Assembly: GCA_036526195.1 (NCBI GenBank)
Contig: DATCYZ010000081.1
Location: 1-58,479 of the forward strand
Direction of reading: 5' to 3'
Length of the DNA: 58,479 bases
Source of the DNA: DATCYZ01 sp036526195
Lineage (GTDB): Bacteria > Pseudomonadota > Gammaproteobacteria > Burkholderiales > SG8-39
The position numbers were made by a program, and so were the translations under genes. Positions 43,062 to 53,930 of this stretch are shown piece after piece. The notes under the pieces are model-generated. The model searched no databases. It saw only the letters and a list, made by a program, of their open reading frames with translations, and was not told where the DNA came from. Position 1 is the first letter of the stretch. Every line of letters starts with the position of its first letter.

Positions 43062-44801
43062 TCAGGTCTCGACGTGCTCGACGTTCAACTGCACGCGCTG
43101 CACGCCGTTGTATTCATTGATCGTCAGGCGGTAGGCGATGCGCGCGCGGGACGGAAACGGCTCGAGCGACCCGAAGCGGATTGCCTCGTAGCGGCGCCCA
43201 TCGCGCAGCAGCCTGAGCTTCAGGTGCCGCTCGCCAACCACGCGCTGGCTTTCGACGGTGAATGTATCGCAGAAGAGGGGCTGCGGAAAGCCTTGCCCCC
43301 AGATGCGCGACTCGATGAGCTGCGCGACTTCGAGCGACATCCAGGCGTCCTCCAGCGGGCCGTCGGTTTCCACCGTCGGGCTGAGCGCCTCCGGGGGAAT
43401 CATCTCCTGCGCGGCGCGCTCGAAGGCGGCACCGAAGCGCTCGAGGTCGCGCGCGCGCAGCGTCAGCCCGGCGGCCGCGGCGTGACCGCCAAAGCGCAGG
43501 ATCATGCCCGGCATGCGCTTGGCGACGAGGTCGAGGCAGTCGCGCAGGTGCAGCCCCGGAATCGAGCGCCCCGAGCCGCGCAGTTCGGTGTCCGCGCCGA
43601 CCTCGGCCCTGGCGTCCGCGGGGGCAAAGCACACCACCGGCCGGTGCAGGCGCTCGCGCACGCGCGAGGCGAGGATGCCGACCACCCCCTGGTGCCAGCC
43701 CGGCTGATAGAACGTGCCCGTCGCCCCGGTCGTCGTCGCGGGCAGCGCCTCGAGCAGCCGCAGCGCCTCTTCCAGCATGCCGGCCTCGATGCGACGCCGC
43801 TCGCCGTTCAGGCGGTCGAGTTCCTGCGCGCAGTTCGCCGCGCGCGCCGGGTCGTCGGTCACCAGGCATTCGATGCCCAGCCCCATGTCCGCGAGCCGCC
43901 CGGCGGCGTTCAGGCGCGGGCCGAGCACGAAGCCGAGGTCGAAGGCACCGACGCGCTGCGGCACGCGTCCGCCGATGCGCAAGAGCGCATCCAGCCCCGG
44001 CTTGCCGTGGCCGGCGCGCAACCGCTTCAGGCCCTGCGCGACCAGGATGCGGTTGTTGGTGTCCAGCGGCACCACGTCGGCCACGGTGCCCAGGGCCACG
44101 AGGTCGGTCAGCGTGCCGAGGTTGGGCTCCTTGCCGCCGGTGAACAGGTCGCGCAGGCGCAGTTCCGCGCGCAGCGCGAGCATGACGTAGAACATCACGC
44201 CGACCCCGGCCAGCGCCTTGGAGGGGAATTCGCAGCCGGGCTGGTTCGGGTTGACGATGCATTCCGCGGCGGGCAGCACGTCCCCCGGCAGGTGGTGGTC
44301 GGTGATCAGGGTGCCGATGCCCAGTGCGTTCGCCCGCGCCACGCCCTCGACGCTGGCGATGCCGTTGTCGACCGTGACGATCAGGTCGGGCTTGCGCGCG
44401 GCGGCGAGCTCGACCAGTTCGGGCGACAGGCCGTAACCGAGCACGAAACGGTCCGGCACCAGGTAGTCGATGCGCGCCTCCAGCCCGCAGGCCGCGGCCA
44501 GCATGCGCATGCCGCGCAGCGCCACCGCGCAGGCGGTGGCGCCGTCGGCGTCGTAGTCTGCGACGACCAGCACCTTCTGGCCGGACTCGAGCGCGTCGGC
44601 CAGCAGGATGGCGGCGCGCCCGGCATGCGTCAGGAGCGCAGGCGGCAGCAGTTGCGCCGCGTCTTCGCCGAGGTCGGCCAGCGCGCTGATGCGACGCGCG
44701 GCGTAGACGCGCGCGAGCACCGGGTGCACGCCGGCGCGCAGCAGCGCCTGCCGGCTCGCCTCGTCCGCGCGACGCTCGACGATCTTCACCGGCACGCTCA
44801 T
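43062..44801 (-). CDS. recJ: Single-stranded-DNA-specific exonuclease RecJ
   Basis: The 579-residue enzyme is a 5'-3' ssDNA exonuclease in recombination and mismatch repair. DHH motifs: VADYDADGATACAVALRG (residues about 79-96), DNGIASVEGV, ITDHHLPGDVLP and GTVADVVPLDTNNR. The DHHA1 part has GFVLGPRLNAAGRLADMGLG and RFGGHAAAAGLTL. The ATG at 44801 overlaps the upstream stop (ATGA). The recJ/rpfE-like pair is conserved in Xanthomonas and betaproteobacteria. Confidence 0.96.
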   Translation of the reverse strand: MSVPVKIVERRADEASRQALLRAGVHPVLARVYAARRISALADLGEDAAQLLPPALLTHAGRAAILLADALESGQKVLVVADYDADGATACAVALRGMRMLAAACGLEARIDYLVPDRFVLGYGLSPELVELAAARKPDLIVTVDNGIASVEGVARANALGIGTLITDHHLPGDVLPAAECIVNPNQPGCEFPSKALAGVGVMFYVMLALRAELRLRDLFTGGKEPNLGTLTDLVALGTVADVVPLDTNNRILVAQGLKRLRAGHGKPGLDALLRIGGRVPQRVGAFDLGFVLGPRLNAAGRLADMGLGIECLVTDDPARAANCAQELDRLNGERRRIEAGMLEEALRLLEALPATTTGATGTFYQPGWHQGVVGILASRVRERLHRPVVCFAPADARAEVGADTELRGSGRSIPGLHLRDCLDLVAKRMPGMILRFGGHAAAAGLTLRARDLERFGAAFERAAQEMIPPEALSPTVETDGPLEDAWMSLEVAQLIESRIWGQGFPQPLFCDTFTVESQRVVGERHLKLRLLRDGRRYEAIRFGSLEPFPSRARIAYRLTINEYNGVQRVQLNVEHVET

Positions 44802-45823
44802 GCGCCGAGCCGCGTTTCGACCGGTTTCGCCCGGCGCCAGAAGCGCCGCAGGTCGCTGCGCGCGACCTCGAAGGCGAGGCCGGACTCGGGCAGGTGCAGC
44901 GTGAGCATGCCGATGCGCTCGGCGCGCAGGGCGGCGAGCAGCGGCGAGAACCAGTTCGCCTCGAGCGCGCGCAGGATGGCATCCCGCGCGTCGACGTCGC
45001 CGAGCGCGCGCGGCGCGCGCAACGCGTCCAGTTGCACCAGGTGGCGACCCTCGGCGGCCGTGGCCGCGAGCCAGCCCGGCGCGTCCGCGAAAGAGGCGGT
45101 CGCGCGGATGCCGGCCAGGCGGGCAAGCCCGGCGACGGAGGGGTCGTCGGTGGTCACGCTGCGCCACGCCGCACGCGCTTCGCCGGGCAGCGCGCCGCCG
45201 CCCCAGGGCCAGAGGCTGTTGACCGGCGGCTCGCCGCGCGCTTCGCGCGCCGCGTTCACCGGATGGTCATGCAGCAGCATCTGGGCTTCGTTCATCAGCG
45301 CGTGCCAGCGCGCGGCGTCCGCGCCAGCGGGCAGGTTCCTGTCGACGTCCGCGCCGGCGAGGTCCAGCGGCGCGCGTCCCGCGGGGGCGCCAAGGCCGCC
45401 GAGGCGCGCGCACCAAGCCGAGGGCCGCACCCCCACCAGTTCGAGGGTCCCCGCGAAATGCGCGTTCAGGTCGGCGCGCAGCGCGTCGGCTTCCGCCGGT
45501 GCGAGCGTAAAGGCGTTGACGGGCACGAGGGCCAGCGCCTCGCGCATCAGGCGCAGGTGCACCGGGTCGGCGCGGCACCACAGGCCCTGCGCCGGATCAC
45601 CGGCGCCGAACGCGCCGAGCGCTCCGGCGGGCAGGGCGCCAAATTCCAGTTCGAAGGCGGTGCCGAGCCAGTCTTCCGGCGTGCCCGATATCGCGTCGCG
45701 CCGGCGGCCGCGCGCGCACAGCAGTTCGAGCGCCGGTACGCGCGGCGCCGCCGGAAAGGCGTCCTGCGACGCGGCCCGGGATGGCGGGTCGCTCAGGCCA
45801 GGAACCAGAAGCTCGACATGCAT
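44798..45823 (-). CDS. Conserved hypothetical protein next to recJ (RpfE-like)
   Basis: The 341-residue protein has no motif that I can assign with confidence. It matches in position and general form the conserved gene beside recJ that is called rpfE in the Xanthomonas rpf region; it has also been labelled phosphoglycerate-mutase-like. Visible features: MHVELLVPGL start, EMLL-type NEAQMLLHDHPVNAAREARG, NSLWPWGGG, and a C-terminal TLHLPESGLAFEVARSDLRRFWRR. No signal peptide or membrane segment. It is coupled at both ends through ATGA overlaps. Confidence 0.72.
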   Translation of the reverse strand: MHVELLVPGLSDPPSRAASQDAFPAAPRVPALELLCARGRRRDAISGTPEDWLGTAFELEFGALPAGALGAFGAGDPAQGLWCRADPVHLRLMREALALVPVNAFTLAPAEADALRADLNAHFAGTLELVGVRPSAWCARLGGLGAPAGRAPLDLAGADVDRNLPAGADAARWHALMNEAQMLLHDHPVNAAREARGEPPVNSLWPWGGGALPGEARAAWRSVTTDDPSVAGLARLAGIRATASFADAPGWLAATAAEGRHLVQLDALRAPRALGDVDARDAILRALEANWFSPLLAALRAERIGMLTLHLPESGLAFEVARSDLRRFWRRAKPVETRLGA

Positions 45824-47262
45824 CAGCCGAGCGCCACGATGCGGGCCTTCCCGCGCGCGAGGTGGCGCTCCAGGATGCGGTGCTGGTCGAGGTCGAACTG
45901 CAGGCGGCGCGCGCCTTCGAGCAGGGCGGCGATTTCGGCCTCGTTTCGCGCCGTGCCGAGCCAGCACCACTGGTGCACCACGTGCACCGCGCGTTCGTCG
46001 CCTTCGCCCTCGAGGATGCCGATCGGCCCCGGGTGCGGCCAGTGGACGCGCTGCAGGCCGGCAAGCGCCGCGGCGAGGCGCGCATGGTGCGCGGCGGCGC
46101 TCTCGGCGCCGGTGCAGGCGCCTGCGCAGCGCTGCAACTGGTGGCGGAAGCAGGCGCCTTGCGCGCTGCGCTTCGTCTCGAAGCCGAGCGTCTGCAGGCA
46201 CAGCCCGTGCGCGTCGGCGAGGCCGCGGAGGGCGGCGAGCGCGGCGCGCTTCGAGCGGAACACGCCGCGCAGTTCGCCCAGCGTACCGGCGTCGAATTCC
46301 GCGGCGCTCGCCAGTCGCAGGGGACGAAACGGCGCGTCGCCCGTCGATGGAAATGGCGCGAGCACGAAGCCGCACAGGTCGGTGGCGCGACGCAACGCGC
46401 GGTTGAACGCCGGCAGGAGCGACTTCACCAGCGCGGCTTCCTCGAGCAGCGCGCCGAGTTCGCCCGCGGTGCGGCGATATTCGATCCTGCGCACGGCGCG
46501 CGCGAGCTCGCTCTCGCGCGCCGAGCGCAGCGTGCCGGAGAAATGGCCGAGCACGCGCGAGCGCATCGAGACGCTCTTGCCCACGTAAAGCGGCGTGTCG
46601 CCTTCGCCCCAGAAAAGGTAGACCCCGGGCGCCTCGGGCACCGCGTCGACCGCGGCGCGCTGGATGTGTTCGGGCAGGGTCGGCTGGTTCGCCACCTGCC
46701 GGGCTGCGCTGCAATAGGCCTCGGCGCCATGCTCGGCGGCGGCCACGCGCAGAAACTGCCAGACGGCCTCGGCGTCGCCCATCGCGCGGTGTCGGGCGTT
46801 GCCCGCGAGGCCGTGGCGGGCGATCAGGCTGTCGAGGTTGTGCCGGGCGTGCCCGGGGTACAGGCGCCGCGACAGGCGCACGGTGCACAGGGTGCGCGCC
46901 GCGAAGGCGTGCCCGCAGCGCTCGAAGGCCTGGCGCAGGAAGCCGTAGTCGAAGCGCGCGTTGTGCGCGACGAAGAGCCGGCCCTCGAGCCGCTCGAGCA
47001 GGCCCTCGGCCAGGTCGGCGAACGGCGGGGCGTCGGCCACCATGGCATTGGTGATCCCGGTGAGCGCCTGGATCGCCGCCGGGATCGTGGTGCCCGGGTT
47101 GACCAGCGTCGACCAGGTGTCGGTGACGAGGCCGTCTTCGGTGTCCAGCCGCGCCTCGATGACCGCGATCTCGGTGATGCGGTCGAACCCCGGGTGCCCG
47201 CCGGTGGTCTCGAGGTCGACGATCGCGAGCGGCGTGTCGAGGAAGTCCGCCGCCGGGCTCAT
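45823..47262 (-). CDS. DnaQ-type exonuclease fused to GIY-YIG (UvrC/Cho-like) endonuclease
   Basis: The 479-residue fusion has an N-terminal DEDDh exonuclease domain (IVDLETTGGHPGFDRITEIA; VAHNARFDYGFLRQAF; ARHRAMGDAEAVWQ; residues about 10-185). The second half is a GIY-YIG nuclease: GVYLFWGEGDTPLYVGKSVS, with conserved RSRVLGHFS. The family is like E. coli Cho/UvrC N-terminal nuclease and DNA polymerase III epsilon. It probably takes part in DNA repair. Start at ATG 47262 is chosen over 47322 because the conserved domain begins shortly after it. Confidence 0.88.
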   Translation of the reverse strand: MSPAADFLDTPLAIVDLETTGGHPGFDRITEIAVIEARLDTEDGLVTDTWSTLVNPGTTIPAAIQALTGITNAMVADAPPFADLAEGLLERLEGRLFVAHNARFDYGFLRQAFERCGHAFAARTLCTVRLSRRLYPGHARHNLDSLIARHGLAGNARHRAMGDAEAVWQFLRVAAAEHGAEAYCSAARQVANQPTLPEHIQRAAVDAVPEAPGVYLFWGEGDTPLYVGKSVSMRSRVLGHFSGTLRSARESELARAVRRIEYRRTAGELGALLEEAALVKSLLPAFNRALRRATDLCGFVLAPFPSTGDAPFRPLRLASAAEFDAGTLGELRGVFRSKRAALAALRGLADAHGLCLQTLGFETKRSAQGACFRHQLQRCAGACTGAESAAAHHARLAAALAGLQRVHWPHPGPIGILEGEGDERAVHVVHQWCWLGTARNEAEIAALLEGARRLQFDLDQHRILERHLARGKARIVALG

Positions 47263-47399
47263 GCAGGCCGGTCGTCGCGGACTCCGCGATGGCGGATGGG
47301 GTGGATATCCATTCAGAGCCAATTATCCGCTACCGAACGTCCGGCGAAAAGCCGCCGCCTGGTGTAACGTGATCGCGCCATGTGTGAACTGGAACGGGA

Positions 47400-48314
47400 A
47401 TGAATTTCGAGATTCCGGGGTGGTTGTTGACGCCGTGGTTCCACATCGGCGACACGCCGATCGGCGGCGGGCGCCTGTTCGGCCTGGTGGTGATCCTGAC
47501 GGTCGTCTGGTGGCTGGCCTCGCTGCTGGAACACGGCATCCGGCGCGTGGCCCTGCGCGGCGGGCGCACCGACAGCCAGGCCATCGTCTACGCCTGGTCG
47601 CGCGTGGTGCGCTACCTGGTGTGGATCGTCGGCACCGTGGTGGGCCTGAGCCATATCGGGATCGACCTGAGCAACATCGCGCTGATCGGCGGCGCCCTCG
47701 GCGTCGGCATCGGCTTCGGCCTGCAGAACATCTTCAGCAACTTCATCTCGGGCGTGATCATCCTGCTCGAGCGCACGCTGAAGGTGGGCGATTTCGTCGA
47801 CCTGCAGTCCGGCGTGCGCGGGCACGTGCGCGAGATCGGCCTGCGCTATACCCGGGTGACGACCAACGATGCGGTGGACGTCATCGTGCCGAACTCGGAA
47901 TTCATCAACGGCCGGGTCACCAACTGGACCTTCGAGAACCGCTACCGGCGCATGCGCATCCCCTTCGGCGTGGCCTACGGCTCCGACAAGGAGGCGGTGA
48001 AGGCCGCCGCGCTGCGCGCCGCCTCGAAGGTGTCGACCACCGTCGAGGACGAAACGCGCAAGACCGACGTCTGGCTGGTGGGCTTCGGCGACAGCAGCCT
48101 CGACTTCATGCTGGTCATCTGGGTGGGGGCGGATGCGATCGCGCGGCCGAGCCGGACGGAGGCGCAGTACCTGTGGGCGATCTCGGACGAACTCGAGGCC
48201 TCCGGCATCGAGATCCCGTTCCCGCAGCGCGACCTGCACGTGCGCTCGGGCACGCTGAACGTGAAGCTGGATCGCGACCCCGGCGGGAACGACGAACGCG
48301 GAGGCAAGCCATGA
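47400..48314 (+). CDS. Small-conductance mechanosensitive channel, MscS family
   Basis: The 304-residue membrane protein has three membrane segments. The pore helix TM3 is ALIGGALGVGIGFGLQNIFS with the family's Gly/Ala pattern. A cytoplasmic beta and alpha/beta domain follows (LERTLKVGDFVDLQSGVRGH, VIVPNSEFINGRVTNWTF). It releases turgor on osmotic downshock. Its end overlaps a small membrane protein gene by four bases. Confidence 0.93.
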   Translation: MNFEIPGWLLTPWFHIGDTPIGGGRLFGLVVILTVVWWLASLLEHGIRRVALRGGRTDSQAIVYAWSRVVRYLVWIVGTVVGLSHIGIDLSNIALIGGALGVGIGFGLQNIFSNFISGVIILLERTLKVGDFVDLQSGVRGHVREIGLRYTRVTTNDAVDVIVPNSEFINGRVTNWTFENRYRRMRIPFGVAYGSDKEAVKAAALRAASKVSTTVEDETRKTDVWLVGFGDSSLDFMLVIWVGADAIARPSRTEAQYLWAISDELEASGIEIPFPQRDLHVRSGTLNVKLDRDPGGNDERGGKP

Positions 48315-48541
48315 AGATCGTCGCGGCGCTGCGCCTGCTTCTCGAGGTCTACGGCGGGCTGTTCCTCGTCCTGCTGGTCCTGCCGCCGGCGATCTACGGC
48401 GTGCTGCCCTACGAGGGGCTGCTGCGCCTCGGGTCGATCCTCTTCTACGTGCTGGTCGCGCTCGCCTTTGCGCTCTGGGCCTGGCTGGCGGCGGGCGTGT
48501 TCTCGCGCAGTGACGCCGCGCTGCGCGACGGGCCGCCCTGA
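48311..48541 (+). CDS. Small hypothetical membrane protein
   Basis: The 76-residue product has two hydrophobic segments (VYGGLFLVLLVLPPAIYGVL and ILFYVLVALAFALWAWLAAG). The ATG at 48311 overlaps the mscS stop (ATGA). Function unknown; likely co-transcribed with the MscS-family channel. Confidence 0.65.
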   Translation: MKIVAALRLLLEVYGGLFLVLLVLPPAIYGVLPYEGLLRLGSILFYVLVALAFALWAWLAAGVFSRSDAALRDGPP

Positions 48542-48546
48542 GCGCC

Positions 48547-48891
48547 ATGGCCGCGGACTCGCCGGAAACCGATCGCAAGGCGGCGCTCGATGCGCTGCTG
48601 CTCAAGCTGCCCGGCGTGAGCGCGCGCCGGATCAACGGGCTGGACGCGTATTTCGTCAGCGACCGGATGTTCGCCTGCCTGAGCGGCAAGGGCGTTGGCC
48701 TGCGCCTGCCGGCGGCCACCGCCACCGAGCTGCAGTTCTCGCGCGGCGACGTGGGATCGTTCCAGCCCGCGGGCATGCCGAGCACGCGCGAGTGGATCCA
48801 GATCGACCGCGAGGATGCTGCCGGCTATGTCGAGGACCTGCCGCTGTTCAAGGCCTCGCACGCCTTCGTGAAGTCGGGCGGGCGCAAGTAA
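48547..48891 (+). CDS. TfoX N-terminal-like / MmcQ-YjbR-like small protein
   Basis: The 114-residue protein resembles the TfoX_N and YjbR-like small proteins: LLLKLPGVSARRINGLDAYF, FACLSGKGVGLRLP and the closing LFKASHAFVKSGG. No catalytic residue is known in the group. It is six bases after the small membrane gene, so it is likely the third gene of the mscS operon. Confidence 0.6.
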   Translation: MAADSPETDRKAALDALLLKLPGVSARRINGLDAYFVSDRMFACLSGKGVGLRLPAATATELQFSRGDVGSFQPAGMPSTREWIQIDREDAAGYVEDLPLFKASHAFVKSGGRK

Positions 48892-48900
48892 GCGCGGCGA

Positions 48901-49734
48901 CTACGTTCGCGTCGCCAGCACCCCGTCGCCGTTCGGCACGGCACTGAAGCCGGCCTTTCGCAGGCGCTTCATCACCTCGTTCGGCACGTCGCGGCCGCTG
49001 GTCAGGGTGTTGGGCGAGCCGGTGTAGTGAAAGAGCTTTCCCCGGCGCTTCAGCACGCGGGCGAGCTGGTCGTAGAAGGCCTGCGAGTACAGTTCGCCGG
49101 CGGTGCCGAAGCGCGGCGGGTCGTGCAGGATCGCCTCGACCGAGGCGTCCGCCAGCGTGCCGATCTCCCTGGCGATGTCCCCGTGGGTGAACCTGAGCCG
49201 GTCATCCGCGCCGGGCGACCAGGGATTCAGGCTGCGCAACCAGATCACGTCCGAGGATTTTTCCCACGACAGCACCTGCTTCGCGTCGAGCGCGAGGCAC
49301 CAGGCGGCGAAGTAGCCGAGCCCGCCGCAGGTATCGAGCACCACCTTGCCGCGCGGCGCGACCAGACCGACCTTGCGTTCGGCGTCCGCCCAGGGCGACC
49401 CCTTCGCCGTCGGCAGCATCTTGATGCCGTCGATCTCGAAGGTTGGTGGGCCCCAGTCGGTGGGCACCAGCTTGTACAGGCCGGTGGTGAAGCGCGCCAC
49501 GGGCTGGAAGCCTTCGTCGCTCCAGTGGTAGATCGTGCGGTCCTTGCAGGGTCCGAGGTACGGGAAGCGCCGGCCCTGCCAGTGCCATTCATGCGCCTCG
49601 AGGTCGACTGTCGTCTTCGAGCGTTCCAGATCCAGCGAGCACGCCACGCGGGACGCGCCGGCGTCCAGGGCGGCGCGCAGGGCCGCATCGACTTCGCTGG
49701 TGAGCAGCGGTCCGATGTCCTCTTGATCCGTCAT
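48901..49734 (-). CDS. Predicted class I methyltransferase
   Basis: The 277-residue protein has a C-terminal Rossmann methyltransferase part: VVLDTCGGLGYFAAWCLALD (SAM loop), SWEKSSDVIWLR, and ILHDPPRFGTAGELYSQAFY. The last is a DPPY-like element found in N-methyltransferases. An N-terminal domain of about 130 residues precedes it. The pattern is like predicted methyltransferases of the COG2521 type. The start (MTDQEDIGPLL) is preferred at 49734. Convergent with the TfoX-like gene by ten bases. Confidence 0.75.
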   Translation of the reverse strand: MTDQEDIGPLLTSEVDAALRAALDAGASRVACSLDLERSKTTVDLEAHEWHWQGRRFPYLGPCKDRTIYHWSDEGFQPVARFTTGLYKLVPTDWGPPTFEIDGIKMLPTAKGSPWADAERKVGLVAPRGKVVLDTCGGLGYFAAWCLALDAKQVLSWEKSSDVIWLRSLNPWSPGADDRLRFTHGDIAREIGTLADASVEAILHDPPRFGTAGELYSQAFYDQLARVLKRRGKLFHYTGSPNTLTSGRDVPNEVMKRLRKAGFSAVPNGDGVLATRT

Positions 49735-49823
49735 GGGGGTCGGCGTGCGATGGCTGAGCCCGGATTCTCCCCCATGACCGGGGTCACGAATTTGCGCAGG
49801 GGATCCGGGCGTGCGGGGCGTCC

Positions 49824-49829
49824 TATAAT
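49824..49829 (+). promoter_or_regulatory. TATAAT element just before a ClpP-fold gene
   Basis: TATAAT ends seven bases before the ATG at 49837. A transcript from it would be leaderless or nearly so. No good -35 is visible at normal spacing. Confidence 0.4.
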
Positions 49830-49836
49830 CGGTTCG

Positions 49837-50598
49837 ATGCGCGCAATCGGCTGGCTGATCATAGCGGGTGCCCTGATGCCGTCGGCGCGGGCCGAAACCA
49901 CCGTGCAGTGCGGCGATGGCGATTGCAAGGTGATCGTCGAGGGCAGGATCGGTGCGGCCGATCTGCGTGCCTTCAGGGAGGCGGCAAAGTTGCCGCGCGC
50001 GCGCAAGGGGCCTGTGCTGGTTTACCTCAACAGCACTGGCGGTGAGGTCGAAGCGGCGCTCGAGATCGGCCGCGTCCTGCGCACCCTGCCGACCACCTAC
50101 ACGATGGTTCACGAATCCAGCGTTTGCCATGGCGCCTGCGTCTTCGTGCTGGCGGCCGGGCACGGGCGCATCGCCGACGGCAGGATCGGCGTTCATCGGC
50201 TATCGCCGGCCTCAGGCACAGGCGGGAATCCCGGCGACGCGAAGGAAGGCCTTGCCGAACTGCGCGGAAAAATCCGTGCGTATCTGGAATTCGTCAACGT
50301 CCGGTCCGTCCTGCTCGACGCCATGCAGCGGGTGCCCGCGAACGAAATGAAGATCCTTAGAGAGGTGGAGGTGCGGCAGTTCGGCCTGAACGAATTCGAT
50401 CCCGCCTATCAGGACCGGCTCGATACCCGGGCGGCAACGCGGCACGGCCTGAGGAAAACCGACTACCTCCTGCGCAAGCTGGAGGCGCAGCAGCGCTGTC
50501 GCGATGCGAAACCGGATCTTTCCAGGCCGGAGTCCATCGTGGCGCAACTGGCGAAGCTGAATGCCTGCATAGACGAAGGCATCCGCCGGGATCGGTAG
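49837..50598 (+). CDS. Exported ClpP/crotonase-fold protein without the nucleophilic serine
   Basis: The 253-residue protein has a signal peptide (AIGWLIIAGALMPSARA, cut before ETTVQC). A ClpP-like fold follows: VLVYLNSTGGEVEAALEIGR and ESSVCHGACVFVLAAG, then GRIGVHRLSP. Relatives usually have C-A-S-A/S-C at the site that here reads C-H-G-A-C, so the likely nucleophile Ser is replaced by Gly. It may be a non-enzymatic periplasmic protein. It is convergent with the AroQ-like gene, with palindrome copy 3 in the gap. Confidence 0.72.
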   Translation: MRAIGWLIIAGALMPSARAETTVQCGDGDCKVIVEGRIGAADLRAFREAAKLPRARKGPVLVYLNSTGGEVEAALEIGRVLRTLPTTYTMVHESSVCHGACVFVLAAGHGRIADGRIGVHRLSPASGTGGNPGDAKEGLAELRGKIRAYLEFVNVRSVLLDAMQRVPANEMKILREVEVRQFGLNEFDPAYQDRLDTRAATRHGLRKTDYLLRKLEAQQRCRDAKPDLSRPESIVAQLAKLNACIDEGIRRDR

Positions 50599-50617
50599 CG
50601 CCGCGCATCCCCTATTG

Positions 50618-50633
50618 GTAACATATACGTTGC
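50618..50633. repeat. AT-rich palindrome between convergent genes, copy 3 (degenerate)
   Basis: GTAACATATACGTTGC differs from copies 1 and 2 at two bases in one half. With outer G and C it still has seven of nine paired positions. It lies between the convergent stops of the ClpP-fold gene and the AroQ-like gene. Confidence 0.8.
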
Positions 50634-50661
50634 CATACGGCCCGATTCGGCGTCCGGCGCG

Positions 50662-51099
50662 CTATTTCGCGGCGCGCGTGATCTCCAGCAGCCCGCGCAG
50701 CGCGAGCGCGTAGCCGTAGACGCCGAAGCCGGTCACCACGCTGCGGCAGACCCGGCCGACGTCCGAGATGCGCCCGCGCGCCGCCGGGTTCGACAGGTGC
50801 ACCTCCGCCACCGGCAGGCCGATCTGGGTGATCGCCTGGCACAGCGCCGGGTGCTCGGTGGTGTAGCCCGCGGGGTTGATGATCGCGCCCTCGAGCCTGC
50901 GCTCGAAGGCGTCGTAGAGGCGGTTGATCACCTCGCCCTCGATGTTCGAGTGGAAGATCTCGACCTCGCAGCCGAGGTCCTTGGCGTAGCCGCGGATGTG
51001 CGTGTCGTAGTCGGCCATGGTGAGGGTGCCGAAGAGCTCGACCTGCGACTTGCCGCGCATGTTCATGCCGGCACCGTGGACGACGAGGAATTTTGGCAT
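50662..51099 (-). CDS. AroQ-like (type II 3-dehydroquinate dehydratase family) protein lacking catalytic residues
   Basis: The 145-residue protein clearly has the AroQ fold: FLVVHGAGMNMRG, IFHSNIEGEVINRLYDAFER, IINPAGYTTEHPAL, AEVHLSNPAARG and GFGVYGYALALRGLLEI. Normal enzymes have GPNLN with the catalytic Asn, an REPxxYG loop with Arg and Tyr, and a His in the INPGAYTHTS block. Here these are GAGMN, SQVELFG (Phe for Tyr) and YTTEH. Dehydratase activity is therefore unlikely. It starts 25 bases after ppc, so probable co-transcription. Its true role is unknown. Confidence 0.85.
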   Translation of the reverse strand: MPKFLVVHGAGMNMRGKSQVELFGTLTMADYDTHIRGYAKDLGCEVEIFHSNIEGEVINRLYDAFERRLEGAIINPAGYTTEHPALCQAITQIGLPVAEVHLSNPAARGRISDVGRVCRSVVTGFGVYGYALALRGLLEITRAAK

Positions 51100-51124
51100 T
51101 CGAAAGGGTCCTGGAAGGGCGCGG

Positions 51125-53896
<2,772 letters not shown>

Positions 53897-53930
53897 GGCG
53901 AGCGCCGATTTTATCGGGGTCCGCGAACCT

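Noticed and set aside
43056..46406. Open frame of more than 1,100 codons on the plus strand opposite recJ and the rpfE-like gene
   Set aside because: Low-complexity product with no family resemblance; the minus strand carries clear conserved genes.
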